The position numbers and the translations under genes were made by a program. Shown one piece after another: positions 11,901 to 19,369 of a DNA stretch of 64,000 nucleotides (within the stretch, counting starts at the first letter, position 1; every line of letters begins with the position of its first letter). Below the pieces are notes generated by a model. The model was not told where the DNA came from. It worked only from the letters and a program-made list of their open reading frames with translations, and did no database searches. Source of the DNA: a virus; IMG/VR virus record IMGVR_UViG_3300040806_003461, positions 1-64,000 of that record. One strand, 5' to 3'.

Positions 11901-14900
11901 AGGCATTTGAAGTATTTGCGCAAGAGAATGTGATTGCTGAATCCGCAATATTAATCCATCTTCCTACTGGCAGATTATGTTGACCGATAGTTAATGTCAT
12001 ATCACCAGAGATTGGATCGTAAGAAGCGGTTGACGGTGTGAACTTGCCGTTATAAACATTGGTAACTTTAACCGCGTCGGGTTCCGCATATACAAAGAAT
12101 TGCGGAGATGTGTAAGTACCTGAATCGCCGGCATTTACCGTGATCGTTGTTGCTGTGACGGCTGTAATTACAAGATCCGTTTCAAACGCAGGATCTGTCG
12201 CTCTTGGGTGGCTGATTTCAAATGTACCTGAAGTGTTTGAGCATTCAAACGTCATAGAGCCTGCTTCAATTTGAATTGTATCACCAATTCTTAAATCGTG
12301 AGCGCCGACTGTCATTGTCATCAAACCAGTGTTGCCGGAATAGTCAGCAGCAGTAGGAGTAAAGCGACCGTTATTAATTCCGTATTCTTTAATTCCATTC
12401 AGTTTTGCTCTTACAAAAGTATGTGGTTCAGCATAACCGTTTGGAATAGAACCTGCATTCACAGTGATTGTTGTTGTGTTTGCCGCTGTAATTGAAACTG
12501 CAGTTCTAAATAAAGGATCGGTTGTTCTTGGATGAGAAATTTCAGTTACAATGCCAGTTGCTGTATTTGCACAAGAAAGCGTAATTGCTTCTTCATCAAA
12601 GATAATCTGATCTCCAACCTCAAACGTATGGTTGTTTAATGAGATTACCATAACACCTGTTGAAGGATTATAGTCAACATCTGTTGGAGTATATTGACGC
12701 CCGCCTGGTGCCATGATATTTAAAATATCGTTATAGGCTGTTTCAACTCTGTCTGAATAAATGCTGTCGGCAAGTAAGTCAACAGTTTCAAGTTTAAGGT
12801 GTTCAATTGCTCCTACTGTTTCAGGCAATTGGTCGTTAATTGTTACCGCTGCGGTTGCGCCGCGATATGCAACACCTGACTGAATTGAGTTGAAGTTTGT
12901 ACCTAGCTGCGCATCTCTTAATACCGCAGGTACAATGTACTCTTTCATATCACGTTGGCATTTTGCCGAATCATAGAAGAACCATTCGTCATCAGCCCAA
13001 TTCATCATGTAATCTTGAATGAATGCTTTGTTTGCTTGTAATTGCTTACGAGCATTACGCTTATTAGCAGGAATATTTGTATCATCACTGAATGAGATTT
13101 CTGAACCCAATTCAATAACTGCACCGTCAAGAACATCTTTTAATGTATGCGTTCCTTTGTATCCAGTTGCGCCAACATTAACCGTAATCGTTGTTCCTGT
13201 TGTTGCTGTAATCGGAAGAGCAGATTTGAAAGCAGGATCTGATTTTCTTGGGTGTACTAATTCTACAACGCCGCCATCAGTATCACAAGTAAATGTGAAT
13301 GATTCAGGCATCAGTAGAATATATCTTCCTACCTCAAGATTGTGTGATCCGATTGTAATTGTGAACGTTCCGTCAGTAGCATATGTTGCCGCAGTAGGAG
13401 TATAACGCGTTCCATCCTGTTTTAGGATTGAAAGAATTTCTTCAAACTTCTCATAAGCTTCGGCTGCAAATGGTGCAGAGTTTGCTTCAACAATTTTATC
13501 AGTTGAATAACGCAATCTTTCGTATGCTGAAATTGTTTCATCTCTTTGTGCACCGATTACGTTCTTAGCAGCTTTAAAGTAATAAGCATTACCTGCGGTT
13601 ACTGAGTTGTAGTTTGTATCAAGCATTGTGTCATATTTGACTGCAGGCAAGATAAACTCACGAACGTCGCGTTTACATTTTGCTGAATCGTATGCAAAGA
13701 AGTTTGGATTATTGTCTAACCAATCAACAAATTCTTCGATGATAAACTCGCGGTTGTCTTGAACAACTTCACGAGCTCCTGTACGAGGACCAACTCCTGT
13801 ATCAGCAAAGATAATGCTGTTAGCAACCGGTTCACCATTTTGTAATACGTTTAATGTTTCGTTAATTGATTTATCTACACGATCATTAACTGCGGTGTTT
13901 GCATTCTCAAAGATAAAGTTCATTTCATCTTTAAGGTGCTCAATTGAACCTACTGTTTCTGTAAGCTGTTCATTAACAACAACATATGAGATTGGCGAAC
14001 GATAAGTAATACCGTTTAAGCGACCCCAATAGTTTGAATTCGTTGCAACGTCCATGCCAACGTTATCAACAATGATTCCTGTATCACGGAAACATTTATC
14101 GGCATTGTAACCTTGGTAGCCAAGGCCAGGAGAGCCGTTAAATCCTGTTGTAGTATTTGCTGTTAAGTACTCAATCATGTCATCAATGATTGCTGGTGCG
14201 CTTTCAGCAAGATCGTCGGCAAATGCTGTGTTAGCGATTAAGTTATTAGAATCGTTAACTTTTGCTGGGTTAACAATAACAGTATTACCACGAGCACGCA
14301 TCGAGATGTCACCGAACTGCGAACCTGAGTTATTCAATGTCATCTGGCCGCCATCAAGGGCAAAGAATGCCTGACGAGTAAAGATTGACAATGAACCAAT
14401 ACCGTTAACACCAGCGCCGTTCTTAGCAACATAACCTGTACCGTTTTGAGTACGAGGCGTGAAACCAAAACAAAGTACGTAGGTGTAAAGCGAGTCGGTA
14501 TCAAGTACCGCTCTGTCCGCTAGAAGACAACCACCACCGCGACCGACCAACCTATTTGGGAAATCGTCAATGCCGATACGTTCAACTGTACCTGTACCGC
14601 CTCTTTGAGCGTAAAGAATATCTCCAACTTCTACGTTACCTTTTAAGTTACGGACATAAATTTGTCTGTCAGAATCAATATCATCAACGTATGAAATATA
14701 CCCAGTAGCACCACTTGAGAATGTAACCTCATCGTCAATCTCAAATTGAGCTTGCGGCGAGTGACCAACTTCTAAATAGAATTCCTGTCCTAAGTCAAGG
14801 ATTGTACCTTTTGAGTTGAATGGGTTAAGTGGTGGTTCAACATCCAAACGGTTGAAGTTTGACAACTGAGAGGAGTCACGAATATATGGAGATCTTCTTA

Positions 14901-16581
14901 ACAATGCACCTGGGCGATATGCAATTGCGAAACCGCCTTCAGGTTGGTCAAAGTTATCAACCTCAAAGTTCATATATGCAAAACCTTGAACATAACAACC
15001 AGATCCAACTAGGACACCGTTAGTTCTTTCCCAACCAGGTTTCTTCTGAATAACTGTAGCATACTGGCCTGCAGTTGAAGTCATTGCACAATCATCAGGA
15101 AGAACAATTGGTTCATCGACATAATAAGTACCTGGTCCACAAGAAATATGAACTGCGTTATTAATATCGTTTCGGTTTACATCACCACCTGCCTTTTCAA
15201 TTGCAAGCTGTGAAGCACGCTTAAGTGTTCTAACAGGTTTAAGCATTGAACCTGGATTATTATCATCACCATCTACAGCAACGTGAACCTTTAATGCTTT
15301 TTCTGCTGATCTGCCAAGCTCGTCAGTTAATTGAGCATAAGAAATCTGTTCGACTTTACCAGTCTTTTCGTTTTTCAATGCAAAGAATGAGTTTTCAGCA
15401 ATACCTGGATCAAAGACTGCACTCAATTGCATATCGTAATCAACAAGAGTAGAATCAACGATTACTGAATTAGCAAGATCAACTCTTTCAATCGTTCCGT
15501 CACGAATATCTGAATTAGTAATTACGCCACCATCAAACGAAGACCTTGTCATGTTTGTGTTAGCAGAAGTCATATCCTCAGTAGAAGAACTTGTAATTGT
15601 CATGTTCTGAGCAATTACGTTATTCATATTACCTTGGAATGACGAATCAGTGATTACAGTATTTGCGACTGTACCTTCGTCAATTGTCGTATTCGTAAAT
15701 ACGTTATTGTTACCAGTTCCGTTTGAGAAATCTGAGTTATCAATATTAGTATCAGTAATTGTGCCTTCGTCAAATACTGACTGCGTGATTACAATATTGT
15801 TCGCAGTTGAATTACTAATTGCACCAGCATTAAATGTTGATGTTGAAATTGCAGAACCGGTGATTGTATTATTAGCAAGTCTCGTGTCCCAAATTTCGCC
15901 ATTTGAAAAACGTGAATTTGTAATATCAACATCGTCAAGATCAGTGTCGAAAATGTTACTGTTGGAAATATCAACCGTGTCAATTGTTCCACGGGAAATC
16001 TCAACATCAGTCATTACAACATCATCTAGGACGAGGTTTGTAAGAATTAGGTTATTAGCAGTACCGCCTTCAATTTCAATGTTCTCAATACGAGTATTCG
16101 TAAAGACGTTATTGTTGCCTGTGCCATTTGAGAAATCTGAATTATCAATCGTAGAATTAATGAACACCATGTTGTTGCCGGTGCCACGTTCTAACGTGCC
16201 ATCATTAAATTCAGAATTAGTAATGATTGAGTTATTTACAGTACCGTCATTAAATGAAGATTCATTAATAACAGACTCTGTCATTGTTGAATCGTCTATC
16301 TCTGCCCGATTGATAGTCGTATCATTTATAGTACCACGATTATAAATTGAATCGTTAATCGTGACTCCACTTAGTGTGGAGTTAAACATATTGACGCCTG
16401 AAATTGAACCACCGGTGATTGTTATTCTATTGAACTCTTCATACTGAATAGCTTGTACTAATTCACGCCTTGTGATGTTTTTAGTACCATCGTCACCTTG
16501 GATCAAATTAACAATGACAAAGAGGTCTTCTGGGCGCGTATTAACGCCAAGTATCGGGCCTAATTCTGAAATCTTTGACAT
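5989..16581 (-). CDS. Giant multi-repeat virion protein (3530 aa)
   Basis: Residues about 30-400 are short tandem repeats rich in N-x-x-F-N-D-G-T, typical of a pentapeptide-like or right-handed beta-helix. Residues about 430-800 look like a pectate-lyase-type parallel beta-helix (VAVDGDDNNPGSMLKPVRTL). Then two repeat families alternate. I count 11 copies of an alpha-helical unit with signature C-x-RDVGYIVDAI-x-x-D (first near residue 829, last near 3104). I also count 7 copies of a beta-domain of about 90 residues carrying [F/Y]TPT-x-A-x-Y and SHPR-x-x-DP (about residues 1058 to 2850). The last 330 residues are unique and basic at the end. Comparable very large proteins occur in marine T4-like phages as virion components. 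Host-attachment function is inference. A late promoter lies upstream at 16648. Confidence 0.8.
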   Translation of the reverse strand: MSKISELGPILGVNTRPEDLFVIVNLIQGDDGTKNITRRELVQAIQYEEFNRITITGGSISGVNMFNSTLSGVTINDSIYNRGTINDTTINRAEIDDSTMTESVINESSFNDGTVNNSIITNSEFNDGTLERGTGNNMVFINSTIDNSDFSNGTGNNNVFTNTRIENIEIEGGTANNLILTNLVLDDVVMTDVEISRGTIDTVDISNSNIFDTDLDDVDITNSRFSNGEIWDTRLANNTITGSAISTSTFNAGAISNSTANNIVITQSVFDEGTITDTNIDNSDFSNGTGNNNVFTNTTIDEGTVANTVITDSSFQGNMNNVIAQNMTITSSSTEDMTSANTNMTRSSFDGGVITNSDIRDGTIERVDLANSVIVDSTLVDYDMQLSAVFDPGIAENSFFALKNEKTGKVEQISYAQLTDELGRSAEKALKVHVAVDGDDNNPGSMLKPVRTLKRASQLAIEKAGGDVNRNDINNAVHISCGPGTYYVDEPIVLPDDCAMTSTAGQYATVIQKKPGWERTNGVLVGSGCYVQGFAYMNFEVDNFDQPEGGFAIAYRPGALLRRSPYIRDSSQLSNFNRLDVEPPLNPFNSKGTILDLGQEFYLEVGHSPQAQFEIDDEVTFSSGATGYISYVDDIDSDRQIYVRNLKGNVEVGDILYAQRGGTGTVERIGIDDFPNRLVGRGGGCLLADRAVLDTDSLYTYVLCFGFTPRTQNGTGYVAKNGAGVNGIGSLSIFTRQAFFALDGGQMTLNNSGSQFGDISMRARGNTVIVNPAKVNDSNNLIANTAFADDLAESAPAIIDDMIEYLTANTTTGFNGSPGLGYQGYNADKCFRDTGIIVDNVGMDVATNSNYWGRLNGITYRSPISYVVVNEQLTETVGSIEHLKDEMNFIFENANTAVNDRVDKSINETLNVLQNGEPVANSIIFADTGVGPRTGAREVVQDNREFIIEEFVDWLDNNPNFFAYDSAKCKRDVREFILPAVKYDTMLDTNYNSVTAGNAYYFKAAKNVIGAQRDETISAYERLRYSTDKIVEANSAPFAAEAYEKFEEILSILKQDGTRYTPTAATYATDGTFTITIGSHNLEVGRYILLMPESFTFTCDTDGGVVELVHPRKSDPAFKSALPITATTGTTITVNVGATGYKGTHTLKDVLDGAVIELGSEISFSDDTNIPANKRNARKQLQANKAFIQDYMMNWADDEWFFYDSAKCQRDMKEYIVPAVLRDAQLGTNFNSIQSGVAYRGATAAVTINDQLPETVGAIEHLKLETVDLLADSIYSDRVETAYNDILNIMAPGGRQYTPTDVDYNPSTGVMVISLNNHTFEVGDQIIFDEEAITLSCANTATGIVTEISHPRTTDPLFRTAVSITAANTTTITVNAGSIPNGYAEPHTFVRAKLNGIKEYGINNGRFTPTAADYSGNTGLMTMTVGAHDLRIGDTIQIEAGSMTFECSNTSGTFEISHPRATDPAFETDLVITAVTATTITVNAGDSGTYTSPQFFVYAEPDAVKVTNVYNGKFTPSTASYDPISGDMTLTIGQHNLPVGRWINIADSAITFSCANTSNASIITELSHPRVGEPAYRQPVRITGATGTTITVNVGNANGYQSDHTFVSADVDCIDTNAIYFNDPAKVDSYFTPSTATYAPDTGVMEITLGEGHGVTTDDHIEFKPQSVVFSCANGATVTEISHPRIGEPNYQKPIAVTAVSNTTITVNTGAVPNGYANNHTFVSAEEGAVIKVRSTITRDKINAADTLLKNKAFLQDEIDAWLKDNYFVYDDKRCMRDTGYILDAVRRDMATDSNINSIFAGYAYRSGNASTDKVITEQLTETAGAIRWLRDQVSADILSGDGEARANTAFDEIVQIMENGTSNADIITFGDGYHSEDTLAARKALQANKAMLQDEVTSWMANTYPGFVYNEADCERDLGYFIDAVSWDVQHGSNAATLGNARVYFDNAVSVLDDEEKPKTAHAYQHIAELAGQIVREEIATLQTPVAQTFNASNNELTPTDASYDPVTGIMTVTVNGHGMETGDWIVMEEGAITFSCSNTEVANTQISHPRATDPYFNTPCEIISTTTNTFTLDVGDAKGYTGVHSFVRADGVFRPSVNPEAANEVVRLFKTISDIIEEDNYKETFGTTGYEDTAGYVAGGPGYGTDGKDTGLTNPEFKEPPLTGTGYDAAVLSQYEELWGSTPKYQYEIIDHIRQEYNGLAYQIDKCPRDVGYIVDAIAEDLSYGGEEATINAARYYFEGAVNVLPYEQREPTRLAFEHLADVIDDIVTETAVTPTTGNTKTQDTSGTAATAATGTEAKRLANIISAVVDDRLVIPDYTGSLDISKGQQTLRPLPIANTATAPLIEPSRTFARHSLQKNKDFIQDEVVAYINDEYFVYDEDKCARDVGYIVNAVKRDVQTGGNYNGVYAGRAYRAGNASTDKVIEEQLAETIEAIKYLRRDIEPRLSGTALTTATASFDNIIAIMKGETAPAYNYGTAYQNTSAQNVEDGLDLNRDFIVEECIAWIATNYSSLSYDTAKCRRDVGYMLDAVKHDILHGSNVAMRDVARLYFENGVNVGLPADQRAPTAAVFEHLGTVSQQVVLKQTVSKSLSNPEVQVTAGFSTASAAEANRIPGLWNIVANIITEDSVINMPAAIEPQAGTGTGYNYEAEAVIIAGRLAPLAAGVNTHLQEKFDYLEYDSAKCRRDVGYMVDAISHDIQYGGNSAMWNAAQIYFVNAVNLLPLEQREPTKKAFMHMGKVMHDITRNTTVPLRIGRKYTPSTATYDVLNGQFVITLGNHDLKVGSHILLAKESFTFECGSPAVQISHPRVTDPAFETPLKVEAVTATTVTVNVGTAQGYTGAHTFVSATEWAVQTVVGNTKKQDKTSLAARREIAAEVKALGEMIAHIADDNNPTNLPARVEPYTNWIPATFHTEKDKVDDKLEALVTSMVNFISSEYNGISYPKEKCRRDVGIMIDAISHDVQYETNYATRLAANMYFDNATSVLPFDQRQQTADFYDEMANLVSKVIQELEAGQDTTNDAASSVEGEWAADMVRIVEEAIRRDGLDALPELVEPNTSWVDASKVWAGNAIDDNLGFLADDVVQHIKDNFTIIDYSKAKCRRDSGYIIDAISWDLNYGGNAASRWNADFYYWNNQLRIPENTRVATAQSYRRLGEIIRDVVTGSYPGQKLRPEMGDEERAKQAYDNGMIFYNALYFNSPKYLGPLNEPDFTWEDDKNKVFRFSKDILANNKRRLQREVQRFITSEYKFIDLPKTYRDANNLLKVMQNDFRYVDPSVNLTGEYNVEGAGGDQSTRAYAAAFFNIDAQHVFPVFNPPRTFADYRRLRFKGTVIDTATRDAIETKKRWDAYIIPTNNNGNRYIGQIWYWTGTTWANAGANNTDLLESFEGAWTQMKTYINNNIAPDLEHRNMVTELIDNVLIDTVLRPNFLTFGSLVESIAHQFNGASAGVNRNALPLNFRNVGSAISATASVLSENGGRIRWSGADELNNQYFARGLRINGRTGRIEGRPFTSSVRKLARRASNSRATI

Positions 16582-16606
16582 TCAGGTATCCTTTAAATTT
16601 TATCTC

Positions 16607-17521
16607 TTACTCGATAAACGAGTCATATGGCTTTAGTCTATATCTATTATTTATAACGGTATTAGCTGACGGAGTTGGCAATTCGGCGCCTGTTCTTTCA
16701 AATTTAGTTAATGCAAACATAAAACCTCCACGATCTGCAGTGGTCGGTATTGTGTTTGCGTTGCCAATCTTTTCGGCAAATTTCATTGTTACGAATGATT
16801 TAATTTCAGTATTTCCTTCAGCGACCCAGCTAGGTTGATGGTATCTATTTTTTATTTCAAACATAGCATCCATTTCTGTTTCAAACCTACCTTCATATTC
16901 ATCGGCCGAAGCAGGAACATCTGGTTCATAACATAATTGAACAGAAACCAAAGATAAACTTTTATCATCATTAACAGCATACGTTCTATTACCTAATGTA
17001 TCCCAAGCTTTATTCTTGGTTCGCGTGTATGCTTTTATCGTTGTAAATCTTTCTTTATCTAAATCATAATAAACTTTAACACCACCGCCTATACCTTCAA
17101 TTGCTTGCGACGTGTTTGCGTATTGTCCAGGCAAATCATATTCATCAAAAAACCACCAGCAATCATAAGGCATTTGCCCACCAAAACATATTGTATTTGC
17201 GCCGTATACAGGATGCGGTTGCCCCATTGATCTAGTCATATTTATACCAAGGCGAGGGTTTCTTATCGCGTCAATTTGCCGCCAAGTATTAATAAAATCT
17301 CGCATTTCTTGGTTAATGCCAAGAGGATGATTAGTCTGAATCCAATCAACCATTACATTAGCAAACGTTTGGGAATCTTTACCATAAAAACCAATGTCAA
17401 GATCACCGTTAACCGTTTCACCTTTGCCAACGGCAATATGACTAATCTTTTCTTCAAACTCATCTGATATCACAATATCAGAATTACATACCTCTGTTAA
17501 AAACTCTTTCCAAATACCCAT
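16607..17521 (-). CDS. Virion-associated protein of unknown function, 304 aa
   Basis: Begins MGIWKEFLTEVCNSDIVISD. A soluble mixed alpha/beta protein with no signal peptide or membrane span, aromatic-rich in the middle (FGGQMPYDCWWFFDEYDL). I do not recognise the family. It lies 2 bases after the glycine-rich adhesin-like gene, and its 3' end contains the late promoter for the giant gene. It therefore belongs to the late structural operon and is likely a minor virion or tail-associated protein. No catalytic motif could be seen. Confidence 0.55.
   Translation of the reverse strand: MGIWKEFLTEVCNSDIVISDEFEEKISHIAVGKGETVNGDLDIGFYGKDSQTFANVMVDWIQTNHPLGINQEMRDFINTWRQIDAIRNPRLGINMTRSMGQPHPVYGANTICFGGQMPYDCWWFFDEYDLPGQYANTSQAIEGIGGGVKVYYDLDKERFTTIKAYTRTKNKAWDTLGNRTYAVNDDKSLSLVSVQLCYEPDVPASADEYEGRFETEMDAMFEIKNRYHQPSWVAEGNTEIKSFVTMKFAEKIGNANTIPTTADRGGFMFALTKFERTGAELPTPSANTVINNRYRLKPYDSFIE
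16648..16655 (-). promoter_or_regulatory. T4-type late promoter TATAAATA for the giant virion gene
   Basis: Exact TATAAATA on the minus strand, embedded in the last codons of the 304-residue gene. It is 66 bases ahead of the ATG of the 3530-residue protein, giving that gene its own late start. Confidence 0.7.
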
Positions 17522-17523
17522 AA

Positions 17524-18297
17524 TTAAAACACCCTATATCCGTCGTTCCAATTACCTTCGCCGCGTGTATTCACAACATAAGTTCTATCGCCCGATGCTC
17601 CACCTCTAATACGTACATAACCAGGAGATCCGCTTCCACCGTTTTGAGGAAGACTATTGTAACCACCACCGCCTGCGCCAGTTCTTATATCAACATAAGA
17701 GTTAACGGCAATGTATGTTCCTGATGCCGAACCGCCGCGCGAACCGCCTGCGCCCGCGTTTCCAGCAGAATCGTTTTTACCGCCACCATCACCACCGCCT
17801 CCACCACCGCTTGCGCCCCAAGCTGTGCGTGTTGAAGCTCCGCCGCTGTTATTAGCACTACCGCCGCCACCGCGCCCATTACCATTAATAGGAGAGTTTT
17901 GACCGTTACCGCCTGATGTACTTCCAACGTTACCAGATCCGCCGCCTCCCCCACCGGATACTCTAACCACATCGTTTCCGCTGTTGTTTCTTACCCACGA
18001 ATCACCGCCAGCTCCACCGCCACCGTACACGGCATTATTAGGTCCGCCATCGTTAAATCCACCACCACCGCCTCCCCCACCGGCAGAAATTACAACATTA
18101 AGTGGGTAACCATCTGTCGCCCCATAAAAATTACTTAATGCAATTTGGCCTGATGTTGGAACGTTGTTGTTTTGTGGAATATTAGGAACATAGCCGCCAC
18201 CGCGATAATATTCGCGCAACTCATCCTGGCCTGGTGTATTGCCAAACTCATTTCTTAAGTCATTAATTGATATTGTACCGCTAGTCTGGAGTGGCAT
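17524..18297 (-). CDS. Glycine-rich adhesin-like tail protein
   Basis: 257 residues. The N-terminus has ISINDLRNEFG and later IALSNFYG, which are signatures common in phage tail-tip and fibre proteins. From about residue 73 the protein is dominated by poly-glycine blocks (for example SAGGGGGGGGF) separated by short variable loops, ending in a beta-rich tail. This resembles the architecture of the gp38-type adhesins of T-even phages, where glycine blocks form a polyglycine-helix sandwich that presents variable receptor-binding loops. It overlaps the upstream S74-domain fibre gene by 17 bases, consistent with fibre and adhesin being made together. Receptor binding is inferred from composition and context; homology to gp38 itself is not shown. 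Confidence 0.65.
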   Translation of the reverse strand: MPLQTSGTISINDLRNEFGNTPGQDELREYYRGGGYVPNIPQNNNVPTSGQIALSNFYGATDGYPLNVVISAGGGGGGGGFNDGGPNNAVYGGGGAGGDSWVRNNSGNDVVRVSGGGGGGSGNVGSTSGGNGQNSPINGNGRGGGGSANNSGGASTRTAWGASGGGGGGDGGGKNDSAGNAGAGGSRGGSASGTYIAVNSYVDIRTGAGGGGYNSLPQNGGSGSPGYVRIRGGASGDRTYVVNTRGEGNWNDGYRVF

Positions 18298-19189
18298 TCT
18301 TGAGCCTCTGTACTTCGTCTTGCAATTCTTTGACTGCTTCGATGAGGAGGGCTACTATTTGACCGTATCTTACTGCTTTATGTTCACCACGTGTTGGATG
18401 GTCGGCTGTATAAACGAGGCCGGGTAGTACCATCTCAACTTCTTGAGCAATAACACCTGTCGCTCTCTCACCTGGTTTGTCTTTATATTCAAAGGTGTAT
18501 CCACCTAATGCTCTAACCTTTTCAAGTGGGTTTTCAATTCTTTCAATATCTTGCTTTAATGCAATATCCGACGTGCTATAATCTGTTACAACTTCTCCTA
18601 ATGCATAAACATTATTTGCAGTAATATCAGCGTTTAACATTGAAAGGTTACCATTAAAGTTTACGGTTCCTTGGAAACGAGCATCACCATTTACATCAAG
18701 GTCTGTTGTAATTTCAACAGCTTCAGTTGTAATAAGATTAGGTACAGTTAACGTTCCGCCTGTAGTAAGTTCAAATTTAGTAGTACCGGTTCCGGTGTCA
18801 ATAATAAACTTTCGGTTTGTTGAATCTTGAATACCAACATCCCAACCTACGGTACCATCAGTGTATCTTGTTTGACCACCGCCTGAGGAATATAAGAATG
18901 TTGCGCATCGCTGATCTGTTGCTGCTGTAATTGTAATAGGTACATCAAAATCAACGTCTGCCGATGCTGTTCTCGAACTTATAAGATCAGATTGAACACT
19001 GGTTGTTGCGATTAAATTAGTTGCAGTAAAGTTCCCAACAAGGGTAGCATTACCATTTGTTGTATCACCAGAACCAGTAGAGGCGGTGACAGTTTCATTC
19101 TTAAACAAATCCACTAATTCGTTTGTTTTATCAAACCAATTCTGAAAAGTTTGAGATGTTGCGATATTCGTAATGCCTGACTTTGCCAT
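18281..19189 (-). CDS. Short fibre protein with C-terminal S74 chaperone domain
   Basis: 302 residues starting MAKSGITNIATSQTFQNWFD, an N-terminus typical of virion-attached phage fibre proteins. The middle is beta-rich. The C-terminal third is an S74 intramolecular chaperone: SDIALK near residue 208 places Ser and Lys five residues apart as in the S74 dyad, followed by ATGVIAQEVE and a coiled-coil end (LIEAVKELQDEVQRLK). The same domain ends the collagen-like fibre, so the phage carries two S74 fibres that share this tail module but differ in the shaft. Its overlap with the following glycine-rich gene suggests the two act as fibre shaft and adhesin. That is inference. Confidence 0.82.
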   Translation of the reverse strand: MAKSGITNIATSQTFQNWFDKTNELVDLFKNETVTASTGSGDTTNGNATLVGNFTATNLIATTSVQSDLISSRTASADVDFDVPITITAATDQRCATFLYSSGGGQTRYTDGTVGWDVGIQDSTNRKFIIDTGTGTTKFELTTGGTLTVPNLITTEAVEITTDLDVNGDARFQGTVNFNGNLSMLNADITANNVYALGEVVTDYSTSDIALKQDIERIENPLEKVRALGGYTFEYKDKPGERATGVIAQEVEMVLPGLVYTADHPTRGEHKAVRYGQIVALLIEAVKELQDEVQRLKNATPD

Positions 19190-19369
19190 TTAACAGTTCT
19201 CTACTTTTTCTAATTTTTCTTCAACTCGCGCAAGGCAAGCTTTAATTTCAACCACCTCTTTAGATAGTCGCTCAACCTTGCGATATAATTGCTTTTCCAT
19301 TTTATATTTATTAAGAGCCGCAGCATCCGTATTCAGAACGGCGTTTGATATTTCATGTCTCTGTATCAT
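19190..19369 (-). CDS. Small coiled-coil protein, 59 aa
   Basis: A short frame filling the gap between the DUF4815-type gene and the S74 fibre. Its ATG at 19369 overlaps the upstream TGA (ATGA arrangement), and its TAA at 19190 abuts the next ATG at 19189. It begins MIQRHEISNAVLN. Residues 24-56 are a strong heptad pattern (LYRKVERLSKEVVEIKACLA then RVEEKLEKVE), so a coiled coil is expected. The exact gene-to-gene packing supports it being real and translationally coupled. Function is unknown; a small oligomerising accessory of the fibre module is possible. Confidence 0.6.
   Translation of the reverse strand: MIQRHEISNAVLNTDAAALNKYKMEKQLYRKVERLSKEVVEIKACLARVEEKLEKVENC

Noticed and set aside
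19303-19316. AATAAATATA-like sequence inside the 59-residue gene as a late promoter for the S74 fibre.
   Set aside because: It does not match TATAAATA well, and the fibre start is already coupled to the upstream stop.
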